Below, in pieces: positions 45,701 through 52,064 of a DNA stretch of 64,000 bases. The notes under the pieces are model-generated. The model searched no databases. It saw only the letters and a program-made list of their open reading frames with translations, and had not been told where the DNA came from. This stretch comes from an uncultured Selenomonadales bacterium (lineage in GTDB: Bacteria > Bacillota > Negativicutes > Selenomonadales > Selenomonadaceae). Both the position numbers and the translations under genes were made by a program. Location of the stretch: assembly GCA_947165145.1 (NCBI GenBank), contig CAMUZG010000008.1:1-64000 (forward strand). Reading direction: 5' to 3'. Numbering within the stretch: position 1 is the stretch's first letter; each line of letters begins with the position of its first letter.

Positions 45701-46170
45701 TGCGTGCGCAAGAATTTATCAGCAACAGAACGGTCGACGAGCTTTACGGAAAGTTGAAGGCTTTGGGTTGCGATATGGAACGCGTCTTGATTCGTCCCGC
45801 CGTGAAAGATTATTTCGGCGTGATAAGCCAGGTCGACATCATTTTGGACGCATATCCTTACGTCGGCGGCGCGACAACTCTCGACGCGCTGTATATGGGC
45901 GTACCCGTCGTCAGCTTGTACGGCGAACGTCACAGCACCCGCTTTGCGAAAAGCATTCTGGCGAGCATTGGACTTGAAGATTTGGCGGCGGACAACGCGG
46001 CGGCTTACGTCAACACAGCCGTTGCTCTTGCCAAAGACATTGAGACCCTTGAACTTCTACATAAAAATTTGCGGAAAATGTTCCTGCAAAGCGACGCGCT
46101 CAACCCGAAGAAATATTGTCGGCTGCTTGAAGAAAAATTTACGGAACTCGTTCGCGACAGGCTCCGATAA
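42775..46170 (+). CDS. Double-module SPINDLY/OGT-type glycosyltransferase (two GT41 regions)
   Basis: A ~1131-aa cytosolic protein. A TPR-like region (~40-160) is followed by the first GT41 region (~215-570: IRVGYISGDIRFHVVAFF, DILVDLAGHTANN, DTFPYPGGGTTCDALYMGV). A second TPR-like linker (~590-760) and a second GT41 region (~765-1125: IRVGYISGDFRKHAVFMVV, DIAFDLAGHTGYNG, LDAYPYVGGATTLDALYMGV) follow. The second module replaces the T/C of the GGTTTCEA-type loop by ATTLDA, so it may differ in donor or be structural. TTG at 42775 is 10 nt after AAAGGA; GTG at 42766 is only 1 nt from it. A single-module paralogue lies at 9360. Targets could be flagellin or other surface proteins; no direct evidence. 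Confidence 0.9.
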   Translation: MEDDKKFCGDDCSDKRQEISRLRDELVQAREFFHDKEKILQLAKKIFALKPDEPEPVERVSMIYIDYNMADEAEAVVTYLEKNFPQTSRRLMLRAHVAWVKNDFSACIKFAEQALAIDDDFLTTMQLNNLLGQVYRAVGEVSKAIDHYKRNAEFDLSTVENSPQYAQAENISRNDYSNWLFNLHNLNVTREELFKTAGGFGKFFEKIPRYNHNRKRHARHKKIRVGYISGDIRFHVVAFFSANFFTAYDKTRFEVFIYANNTADHITEQFSANVDGFRDILDKSAQDVANQIVDDEIDILVDLAGHTANNSLEVMAYKPAPIQISGIGYFDTTGLDTIDYFLADKFTDPEGLNEKFFTEKILRLQHSHFCYVWHDLAHYVTPAPCTKAGYVTFASFNHFAKVTDDMLKLWAEILNAVPNSRLYLKASVFGENYGRELVRERMKSAGIDLDRVDCEPIESDYVRCYERVDIALDTFPYPGGGTTCDALYMGVPVITLVGERHNSRFGYSLLMNIGLYELCAFSAEDYVRKAIELAEDRERLRDYHLTIRRRMEESPVMNDTIYMGELELSYEKIFSAWLNRKPLPDFPQEPEPITKAQAKEYYRRAMSYIPLADANDNSKLNRVDFKRTVYFGELAAQVESVCDAKLLVTIADRLFNSNDNVGSYEFMRAAMEYIYSPKGVAQNYPRNFIMECHSRFAKFAHNNLNYVEAIEHYERAFELADNPVRRFEFYDAILLTLHFLDITSEELAAPHFDYQKLFADIKPYTTYHAPHDRIRVGYISGDFRKHAVFMVVFGFMSCHDRSKFEITCYSRNKEDDSYTDLYRRGVEHFVDVRGLSDEAIAKKIHDDEIDIAFDLAGHTGYNGLPALAYRPAPVQICGIGYMSTTGLDAIDYFLTDEVLDPPNQNREKYFSEKFLYMPAQFSYARREDLPVPDTAPCVKNGYVTFGTICRYSKMNDDMFAIWTEILNRAPNAKLLMRAQEFISNRTVDELYGKLKALGCDMERVLIRPAVKDYFGVISQVDIILDAYPYVGGATTLDALYMGVPVVSLYGERHSTRFAKSILASIGLEDLAADNAAAYVNTAVALAKDIETLELLHKNLRKMFLQSDALNPKKYCRLLEEKFTELVRDRLR

Positions 46171-46453
46171 ACTTGCGGCTCGAGTCTTGTTTATCTGAAG
46201 AATTTCTGATAATATCTTCGACAATGAACATTACGGTGAATTGAGGCCGCCAAGGACGGCGGCCGACCCGTCGCCCAGAAAACGTGATGTTTTCGAAGGC
46301 GACAACCACGAGCCACGGCTAGTTTCAACGTTGGAACAGTTTGTACTGAACGCCCCTGCGAGGTGTCTTTTCTTTTGCAACTTTTCTTTGGACAAGCAAA
46401 GAAAAGTTGATCATCAAAATTAAACTCGAAATTAATTTTTGGGAGGATTGACT
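46171..46453. other. Hairpin-rich intergenic region before the J-like gene
   Basis: Four inverted repeats in ~165 bp: GGCCGCC-AAGGAC-GGCGGCC (46245-46264); GTCGCC...GGCGAC (46270-46303) enclosing GAAAAC-GTGAT-GTTTTC; GTTTCAACGTTGGAAC (46322-46337); and a perfect 12-bp stem AACTTTTCTTTG / CAAAGAAAAGTT (46379-46408). A weak TTGTTT-N17-TAATAT lies at 46187-46215. It looks like a mobile palindromic element or a structured leader. Confidence 0.6.
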
Positions 46454-49400
46454 TTGGCTAAACGAAATATCTTTGAGATGCTCGGCTTGGAATTTGATCC
46501 TCCCGACAACATAAAGAAAATCCGTGCCGCTTATGACGCTTGGAAAAAACGCTTGACCGCCGAACAAAATACGACCGTCGACCAAACGCGCCTGGCGGAA
46601 ATTCGTGACGAATTGCAAATGGACAGATATATCGCCGTCACGATTGACAATCCGCGTTTTCGGCAACAGGAAGCTGAATCGCTCAAACGTCAACGCGTGG
46701 AAGAATTGCGGCTGTATATCGACATTCAGCGCGGCGACACCAGCGGCACGTTGCAAGTCAATCAGACACAAATTCGGCGTGTGCGCGAAAAACTCAAGCT
46801 CAGTCCAGCGACAATCGAGGCAACTTATCGCGAACAGGGCTTTGAAATCAAACCTGCGCGGACGGCTCAAAAAATTTTGACGTCACTGAACAGTTTCTTC
46901 ATGAACGATTCGGTGATGGCGGAGCTAGCAAAAAATTTTGAGATGTTCCGTCAAGTGCCCGACGAAAAAAATTTCCCGTGGTCTGCGAACGTCCACGATC
47001 TTTACGAATTGGCGCATTACATTGAAGGACAGATTGAACCTTCCGCCGATTTTTATCACCGCCGTTCAACCGACGACTTGCGCGACATTTTCCGTGACGC
47101 CGCAAAAAAATTCTCCGCACCGATTCCGCAGTGGCAGGCAATTAAAGCTTTGCTCAATCTCGCACAGACGCAGATTTTCAGCACGGACGAAAACCGTTTC
47201 AAGTACGACCATTCGCTGAAGATTGAGACTCTCGCGGAATTTTTCGGCAAGATAAAAGCCGCGCCCGAACTCTTCAAACGCGACAGCTACTTTGCCGACA
47301 ACTGCATTAATCGAATCCGCCGAACCTTCCCGAACATTTTGACTTACGAACTTAGCGCGGCACTTTACAACAAGGCGGCAGGTTTGCTCAAAAATCCGTA
47401 TGAGGCGACCAACGACGTCGGCGAAAATTCTTTTTGTGTGACGTGCGCGAACTGCGGTGCCTTTGAAAATTTCCGAACGCATGAAGAAGCTGAAGCAGGA
47501 CGTTGCAAAATCTGCGGCGAAAATTTTTTTGTCGAGTGTCCGAAATGCGGCAAGAAAACTCCCGCGACTGCCGATCACTGCACGAATTGCGACTTCTCTT
47601 TTAGCGAGCTGAATAAATTTTCAAGCTACGTCACCGAAATGAATTCGATGCTTGATCTCGTCGAACAGGCGCGAAATTCTGATGAATCCGTTAACATCGT
47701 CACGGCGGAAATTATCAAGCTCCTTTCACGCGCACGATTGCTCAAGCCCGAATCTAACGACCTCAAGAAAGTTGAATGGCGAATCAATAAAATCGCCGCC
47801 GAACTTAAACGCCGTGAACTTTATGCTTGGGCTGAAAAAAGTTTGCCGAGTTTGTCAATCGCACCCGCCAAAGCCGTCAGCGACTGCATGGAAATTTTGC
47901 GCAAGATTAAAGACTACAAGCCCGCGCAGGAACGTTTGAAATTGATTCCGCCGAAATCTCCGCCGACTGTCAGCGCAACAATTCGCGAAAATTATTCGTC
48001 TGCGCCCGCGTCACCAATCAGCAAAATTTCCGTCAAAGCCAAGTCGACCAGCGCGATTATCGGTTCCGATTTAGTCTGTCATGTTGCTTGGCAAGCTCCC
48101 GACGACCTCGGCTTGACGTTCACGGTTATTCGCAAAGTTGGCGGCGAGCCGAAGACGTTGCGCGACGGCGATATGTTGATTGAGAATACCGACCGCCTTG
48201 AATTTGTCGACAGCACCGTTAAACCTGGCGTTCTTTACGGCTACGCGGTTTTCTCGACGCGATTAGGCACAACTTCCACGCCGACAACGACGACCGCGCT
48301 ACATTACAGCGACCTCGACGAGAAGAAATTAATTGCCCGAACCGAGAACGGCGCGTGCAAATTCATTTGGCGACTTCCATCCGATAATTGCTTAGGCGTG
48401 CGGATTTTGCGAAGTGACAGTGCGGGCAAAAGCGTCATCGTGGCGGATTGCGTTCAATCGGCGTCCTTCGTCGACAAAGCTGTCAAAAATCGCGAGACCT
48501 ACCAATATCGTCTGCAATGCGTCTACAATTCGGCGGAGGACGTGCTCAATAACAACGAGAAATTTTATTCGCGGCAATCAAGCGACGCGGCGTTGAGCGG
48601 TATCTGGAAGATTGACAAAACTTACAAATACAGCCACGGCTTGACGGTCACTTTGACGCCTGAACAGCCTCCGAAACTTTTGGATAGTCTTACGTGCAGT
48701 GTCAGCGGCGGACGTGTGCATTTCAAGTGGCGTGCGACTGGTGACTTTGCCATTTGGTTTAAGGAAGTCACTAAGGAGCCCGCGCAGATTGACAAGAAAA
48801 TTTTTGAGCTCGACAAAATTGACGAACTGTTCGGTAGCGGCATTGTCCTCAAACGTGCGGAATGTCTCGACGAAGCCTGCGACTTTTCTCTCGGCGGCGA
48901 CAACGTCCGAATCGCCGTCATCAGCGCAACAAAAGAATTCGGCTTGCTCAACGAGATTGTCACCTGCGCGAACGTCGACCCCTGCGAAATTGACGCTGAT
49001 AAAACGCAAATCGACGCGGGCGGCTTGAAACTTGTGCTGAAATCCGTGCCCGACAATCTTTATCTGATTCATTACAAAATCAACACGAACGACGCCGACG
49101 ATCTTTACGCGACGATTGACATGGCGAAGGCGCGGCAGATGAATCGCATTTACGCTGCAAAATACGCGCAGGACACCTTCATCACGCAAACGCATTTGCC
49201 GCCGAAAGAAATTTACATCACGGTTATCGGCGAATACAAATTCAGTGACGGGTCAGCGGCTTATTCCGAGCCAAGCACGTTGATTTTGAGCAATCGCCCG
49301 AAAGAAATCATTTCGTATCGGCTGGAGTGGGGCACGACAGGTTTTATAAACAAAACTCTACACGCGAAAGATTGTCGACTGATTATCGAGAGCACTGCCC

Positions 49401-49669
49401 GCCCGACGCCGAAAATGTCGTTGGTTTGTCGACGTGACGGACGCATGAATATTGAGCCTGGCGATTCGTCGACGCGCACGCTCGGTGATGTCAAAGCTTT
49501 TGCGAACGGCTACGTGAATGGGCGACTGGAAGTTTCTTTGCCGAACGACACGTGGAAAGATGTTGCGCAAGGCACGGTTGTCAAGCTCATCACCGCCGAT
49601 AAAGACGATGAGCGGCGTTTCGAGTTGAAGGCGTCGCGTCCCGACAGTTTAGTTGTCCCGAAGAAGTAG
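46454..49669 (+). CDS. Large J-like / zinc-ribbon / FN3-like protein of unknown function
   Basis: A ~1071-aa protein without signal peptide. Residues 1-~60 (KRNIFEMLGLEFDPPDN, AAYDAWKKRL) resemble a J-type helical domain but lack the HPD motif. A helical region runs to ~320. Residues ~327-380 hold four Cys pairs (CVTCANC, CKIC, CPKC, CTNC), i.e. two zinc ribbons. A helical segment (~385-500) follows. The remainder (~520-1070) is beta-rich with repeated units like VCHVAWQAP, CKFIWRLPSD, VHFKWRATG, which look like tandem fibronectin III-type domains. TTG at 46454 has GGGAGG 8 nt upstream. It is followed by a zinc-ribbon GTPase and a vWA protein. Probably a scaffold in a GTPase-driven system; function not known. 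Confidence 0.7.
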   Translation: MAKRNIFEMLGLEFDPPDNIKKIRAAYDAWKKRLTAEQNTTVDQTRLAEIRDELQMDRYIAVTIDNPRFRQQEAESLKRQRVEELRLYIDIQRGDTSGTLQVNQTQIRRVREKLKLSPATIEATYREQGFEIKPARTAQKILTSLNSFFMNDSVMAELAKNFEMFRQVPDEKNFPWSANVHDLYELAHYIEGQIEPSADFYHRRSTDDLRDIFRDAAKKFSAPIPQWQAIKALLNLAQTQIFSTDENRFKYDHSLKIETLAEFFGKIKAAPELFKRDSYFADNCINRIRRTFPNILTYELSAALYNKAAGLLKNPYEATNDVGENSFCVTCANCGAFENFRTHEEAEAGRCKICGENFFVECPKCGKKTPATADHCTNCDFSFSELNKFSSYVTEMNSMLDLVEQARNSDESVNIVTAEIIKLLSRARLLKPESNDLKKVEWRINKIAAELKRRELYAWAEKSLPSLSIAPAKAVSDCMEILRKIKDYKPAQERLKLIPPKSPPTVSATIRENYSSAPASPISKISVKAKSTSAIIGSDLVCHVAWQAPDDLGLTFTVIRKVGGEPKTLRDGDMLIENTDRLEFVDSTVKPGVLYGYAVFSTRLGTTSTPTTTTALHYSDLDEKKLIARTENGACKFIWRLPSDNCLGVRILRSDSAGKSVIVADCVQSASFVDKAVKNRETYQYRLQCVYNSAEDVLNNNEKFYSRQSSDAALSGIWKIDKTYKYSHGLTVTLTPEQPPKLLDSLTCSVSGGRVHFKWRATGDFAIWFKEVTKEPAQIDKKIFELDKIDELFGSGIVLKRAECLDEACDFSLGGDNVRIAVISATKEFGLLNEIVTCANVDPCEIDADKTQIDAGGLKLVLKSVPDNLYLIHYKINTNDADDLYATIDMAKARQMNRIYAAKYAQDTFITQTHLPPKEIYITVIGEYKFSDGSAAYSEPSTLILSNRPKEIISYRLEWGTTGFINKTLHAKDCRLIIESTARPTPKMSLVCRRDGRMNIEPGDSSTRTLGDVKAFANGYVNGRLEVSLPNDTWKDVAQGTVVKLITADKDDERRFELKASRPDSLVVPKK

Positions 49670-49742
49670 GTTAGTAGGTTAGTAGGTTAATAGTGAAAGA
49701 CTTTTCTAATAACCTATTAACCTAATTCCATAATAACCTATC
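49667..49742. repeat. 8-bp tandem-repeat hairpin between the J-like and GTPase genes
   Basis: Left arm GTTAGTAG-GTTAGTAG-GTTAATAG; right arm TAATAACC-TATTAACC-TAATTCCA-TAATAACC. The first TAG of the array is the stop codon of the J-like gene. It ends ~10 bp before the GTPase ribosome site. Confidence 0.85.
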
Positions 49743-49762
49743 AACTCACCGGAGGTTCACGA

Positions 49763-50917
49763 ATGTCTATGTTCAGCAAGTCGGAGGCAGTTTGCCCGCA
49801 CTGTCTGCGGAAAATCAAGCTCAGCGACATGAAATTTTTTTGCGTGCCCGACGAAGACAATCGTCACGAAGTCAAACTGTCGTTCGTCGACAAGCTCAAA
49901 GGGCGACTCCCCGTTTGCAGACGAAAATTTTGCCGCGACCACGGCTTGACCGTCCGCGAGGCTGCTTGCCGTCATTGCGGAGAAAATTTACCACCACAAA
50001 TTCTTTTCCACGACAAATTCTTGAGCTTTTGTGCAGTCGGCGTGGCAGGCGCAGGAAAATCCAGCTACATGACGACGCTTTTGCACGAGCTGAAATATTC
50101 GGGCTTGCCGTGGGTTTTGCAGGCGATGGACGTTGAAACGACTCAACGCGCACAATTCAACGAGCAACACGTCTACGAAGAACGGCACTGTTTGCAGGGA
50201 ACGACGGCGGGCGTGTCACCTAAACCGCAGCTGTGGACGATACTCGACAATTCAAAGCAAAACGACCGCGTACCGACTTACGCGCTGACGATTTACGACG
50301 GAGCAGGCGAAGATTGCGAACACATTGATTACACGCCGCTGGACGCAAAAGTCAGCAACTATCTTTCTGGCGCGAAAATGTTGCTGATTATGTTCGACCC
50401 GCTGTTATTGCCGAGCGTTCGCGGAGAAATTTCGCACGAAACTTTGAACGCGTCAATGGCGACTGAACGTCAAACTTCCGCGCCTGCGAATATGGTCAGC
50501 ATGGTGAATTCGTTGGCAAATTACATTCGACGAGCCTGCAACATTCCGCCCGGTAGACGCATTGACCGCCGCGCAGCTGTCGTCCTGACGAAAATCGACG
50601 CTTTAACGGAAATGTTGAACGGATTTGCTTCCGGCGCAACGATTCTCAAGCAAAGTCCGCACATTCTGAACCGCGCGTTCGTCGAATCAGACAGCGAAAT
50701 GGTTGACCTTGAAATTCGCGATTGGCTTACTCGTCAGGGCGAAACGGCTTTTCTCGGCGCAATCGACGCAAATTTCAGGGACGTGAGAGTTTTTGGCGTG
50801 TCGAGTTTCGGCAGACCGCCCGATGCTTACAAACGGCTTGCGAAAGTTTGTCCGCACAGAGTTCTTGACCCGTTGATGTGGATGCTTGCCCGCGAAGGCA
50901 TTATCCCGACTATCTAG
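49763..50917 (+). CDS. Zinc-ribbon TRAFAC-type P-loop GTPase
   Basis: A 384-aa protein. The N-terminal ~80 residues hold Cys/His pairs (CPHC, CRRKFCRDHG, CRHCG), i.e. zinc-ribbon modules. The P-loop is FCAVGVAGAGKSSYMT (~92), the switch II/Walker B-like motif is LTIYDGAGEDCEHI (~178) and the base-specificity motif is VVLTKIDAL (TKxD, ~276), an arrangement of TRAFAC GTPases. No membrane helices. GGAGG 8 nt upstream of the ATG. Proteins of this sort occur in predicted multi-gene GTPase systems next to vWA and J-like partners, as here. Ends in IPTI-TAG within a MITE-like repeat. Confidence 0.8.
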   Translation: MSMFSKSEAVCPHCLRKIKLSDMKFFCVPDEDNRHEVKLSFVDKLKGRLPVCRRKFCRDHGLTVREAACRHCGENLPPQILFHDKFLSFCAVGVAGAGKSSYMTTLLHELKYSGLPWVLQAMDVETTQRAQFNEQHVYEERHCLQGTTAGVSPKPQLWTILDNSKQNDRVPTYALTIYDGAGEDCEHIDYTPLDAKVSNYLSGAKMLLIMFDPLLLPSVRGEISHETLNASMATERQTSAPANMVSMVNSLANYIRRACNIPPGRRIDRRAAVVLTKIDALTEMLNGFASGATILKQSPHILNRAFVESDSEMVDLEIRDWLTRQGETAFLGAIDANFRDVRVFGVSSFGRPPDAYKRLAKVCPHRVLDPLMWMLAREGIIPTI

Positions 50918-51030
50918 GGGCTGTTAGCAAGCTCTGGCAGTGACGGTTCTTTTTCCGTCTGACGTTAAGTCTTGTCAGCCGAAAAAATTCCTCGTCACAT
51001 CATGTTTCTGACTTTACCAACACGCTCTAA
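50914..51030. repeat. MITE-like element, copy B (full)
   Basis: Left end TAGGGGCTGTTAGCAA and right end (minus strand) TTAGAGCGTGTTGGTAAA form imperfect terminal inverted repeats. Inside, GTGACGGTTCTTTTTCCG...CTGAC pairs with GTCAGCCGAAAAAATTCCTCGTCAC. About 117 bp, no coding capacity. The GTPase TAG stop codon lies in its left end. Confidence 0.8.
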
Positions 51031-51046
51031 ACGTCAATAAAAAATT

Positions 51047-51058
51047 CTTAAATTTAAG
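51047..51058. promoter_or_regulatory. Palindrome upstream of the vWA promoter
   Basis: CTTAAATTTAAG is a perfect 12-bp palindrome, 20 bp before the -35 hexamer. It could be an operator, or simply an A/T-rich UP-like region. Confidence 0.35.
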
Positions 51059-51077
51059 TTAAGACAAGCAAAACTGG

Positions 51078-51106
51078 TTGAAAAATTTTTCTCGTTTGAG
51101 TATAAT
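51078..51106 (+). promoter_or_regulatory. Promoter of the vWA gene
   Basis: TTGAAA (51078-51083), 17 bp, TATAAT (51101-51106), 50 bp before the start codon. Confidence 0.8.
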
Positions 51107-51156
51107 CCCGCCATGTCCGCGAATGATATTTTGATTTTAAAGGAGGCTGAACCCTA

Positions 51157-51810
51157 ATGAGTGACCTTACCGAAATCGTATTCATTCTCGACCGCTCCGG
51201 TTCAATGCACGGGCTTGAGCGCGACACAATCGGCGGCTTTAACTCGATGATTGAGAAACAGCAATCCGAAGTTGAAGGCGATGCGTTCGTTTCAACGGTG
51301 CTTTTCAACGAAAGATCTTTCGTCCTGCACGACCGCATTCCGCTCACTGACATCAAGCCGCTCACCGAAGAAGATTATCAAGTCGGCGGAATGACTGCCC
51401 TGCTTGACGCCGTGGGTGACGCAATCAAACATATCAAGAACATTCACAAATACGCCCGCGAAGAGGATCGTCCGCTGAAAACCATGTTCGTCATCACAAC
51501 CGACGGATTCGAAAACGCCAGCCGCCATTTTAACTACAGCGACATCAAACACCTAATCGAACAGCAAAAGGAAGTTGGTTGGGAATTCGTTTTCCTGGGC
51601 GCGAACATCGACGCCGAGCAAGTTGCAGGCAGTATCGGCATCGACAGAGACAGTTCCGCCAATTATCACGCCGACGAAATGGGTATGGCACACATTTTCG
51701 GCGCAATGAGCAAACGCCTTTCCGTTGCACGCAGAAATCCGCGAACTTCTTCCGCCAGCGACAGATCTTGGCGCGAAGAACTTGACATCGACTTCATCAG
51801 ACGCAAATAA
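51157..51810 (+). CDS. vWA-domain (TerY-like) protein
   Basis: A 217-aa soluble protein consisting mainly of one von Willebrand factor A domain. A complete MIDAS metal site is visible: D-x-S-x-S in FILDRSGSMHG (11-15), the Thr in GGMTALLDAV and the Asp in VITTDGFEN. The C-terminal ~35 residues are basic and Ser/Arg-rich. Cytosolic, like TerY-type vWA proteins found with GTPases, kinases or MoxR ATPases in stress and predicted conflict systems. It has its own promoter but follows the GTPase gene directly on the same strand. AAGGAGG upstream of the ATG. Confidence 0.85.
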   Translation: MSDLTEIVFILDRSGSMHGLERDTIGGFNSMIEKQQSEVEGDAFVSTVLFNERSFVLHDRIPLTDIKPLTEEDYQVGGMTALLDAVGDAIKHIKNIHKYAREEDRPLKTMFVITTDGFENASRHFNYSDIKHLIEQQKEVGWEFVFLGANIDAEQVAGSIGIDRDSSANYHADEMGMAHIFGAMSKRLSVARRNPRTSSASDRSWREELDIDFIRRK

Positions 51811-51836
51811 CTTTGTAACATATCCACAAAAAACAC

Positions 51837-51865
51837 GCCGTCTCGCAATGAGGCGGTTTTTTTTT
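51837..51865 (+). terminator. Rho-independent terminator after the vWA gene
   Basis: CGCCGTCTC-GCAAT-GAGGCGG followed by nine T, 26 bp after the stop. Confidence 0.9.
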
Positions 51866-51897
51866 ATGACAGGCAGCACAATCGTTAACAAAAAAAC

Positions 51898-51926
51898 TTG
51901 ACAGGATTTTTTTTACGGTATAGAAT
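51898..51926 (+). promoter_or_regulatory. rpoBC promoter
   Basis: TTGACA (51898-51903), exact 17-bp spacer, TAGAAT (51921-51926). It implies a ~135-nt leader containing a repeat hairpin. Confidence 0.85.
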
Positions 51927-51981
51927 TCAAAGCTACTGATTGACAGTAATATGGAGAAAGTATGCGCGAAAGGCAATGTAT

Positions 51982-52036
51982 AATGCGGAGTGCGTAATGC
52001 GTAATCGAAGTCATTGCGCGTTACGCATTTCGCGTT
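51982..52036. repeat. 7-bp tandem-repeat hairpin in the rpoB leader
   Basis: Left arm AATGCGG-AGTGCGT-AATGCGT-AAT, loop CGAAGT, right arm CATTGCG-CGTTACG-CATTTCG-CGTT. It ends 14 nt before the rpoB ribosome site, so it should fold in the mRNA leader. Confidence 0.85.
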
Positions 52037-52064
52037 CATAAATGCTTTTAAGAGGAGTGACGAT

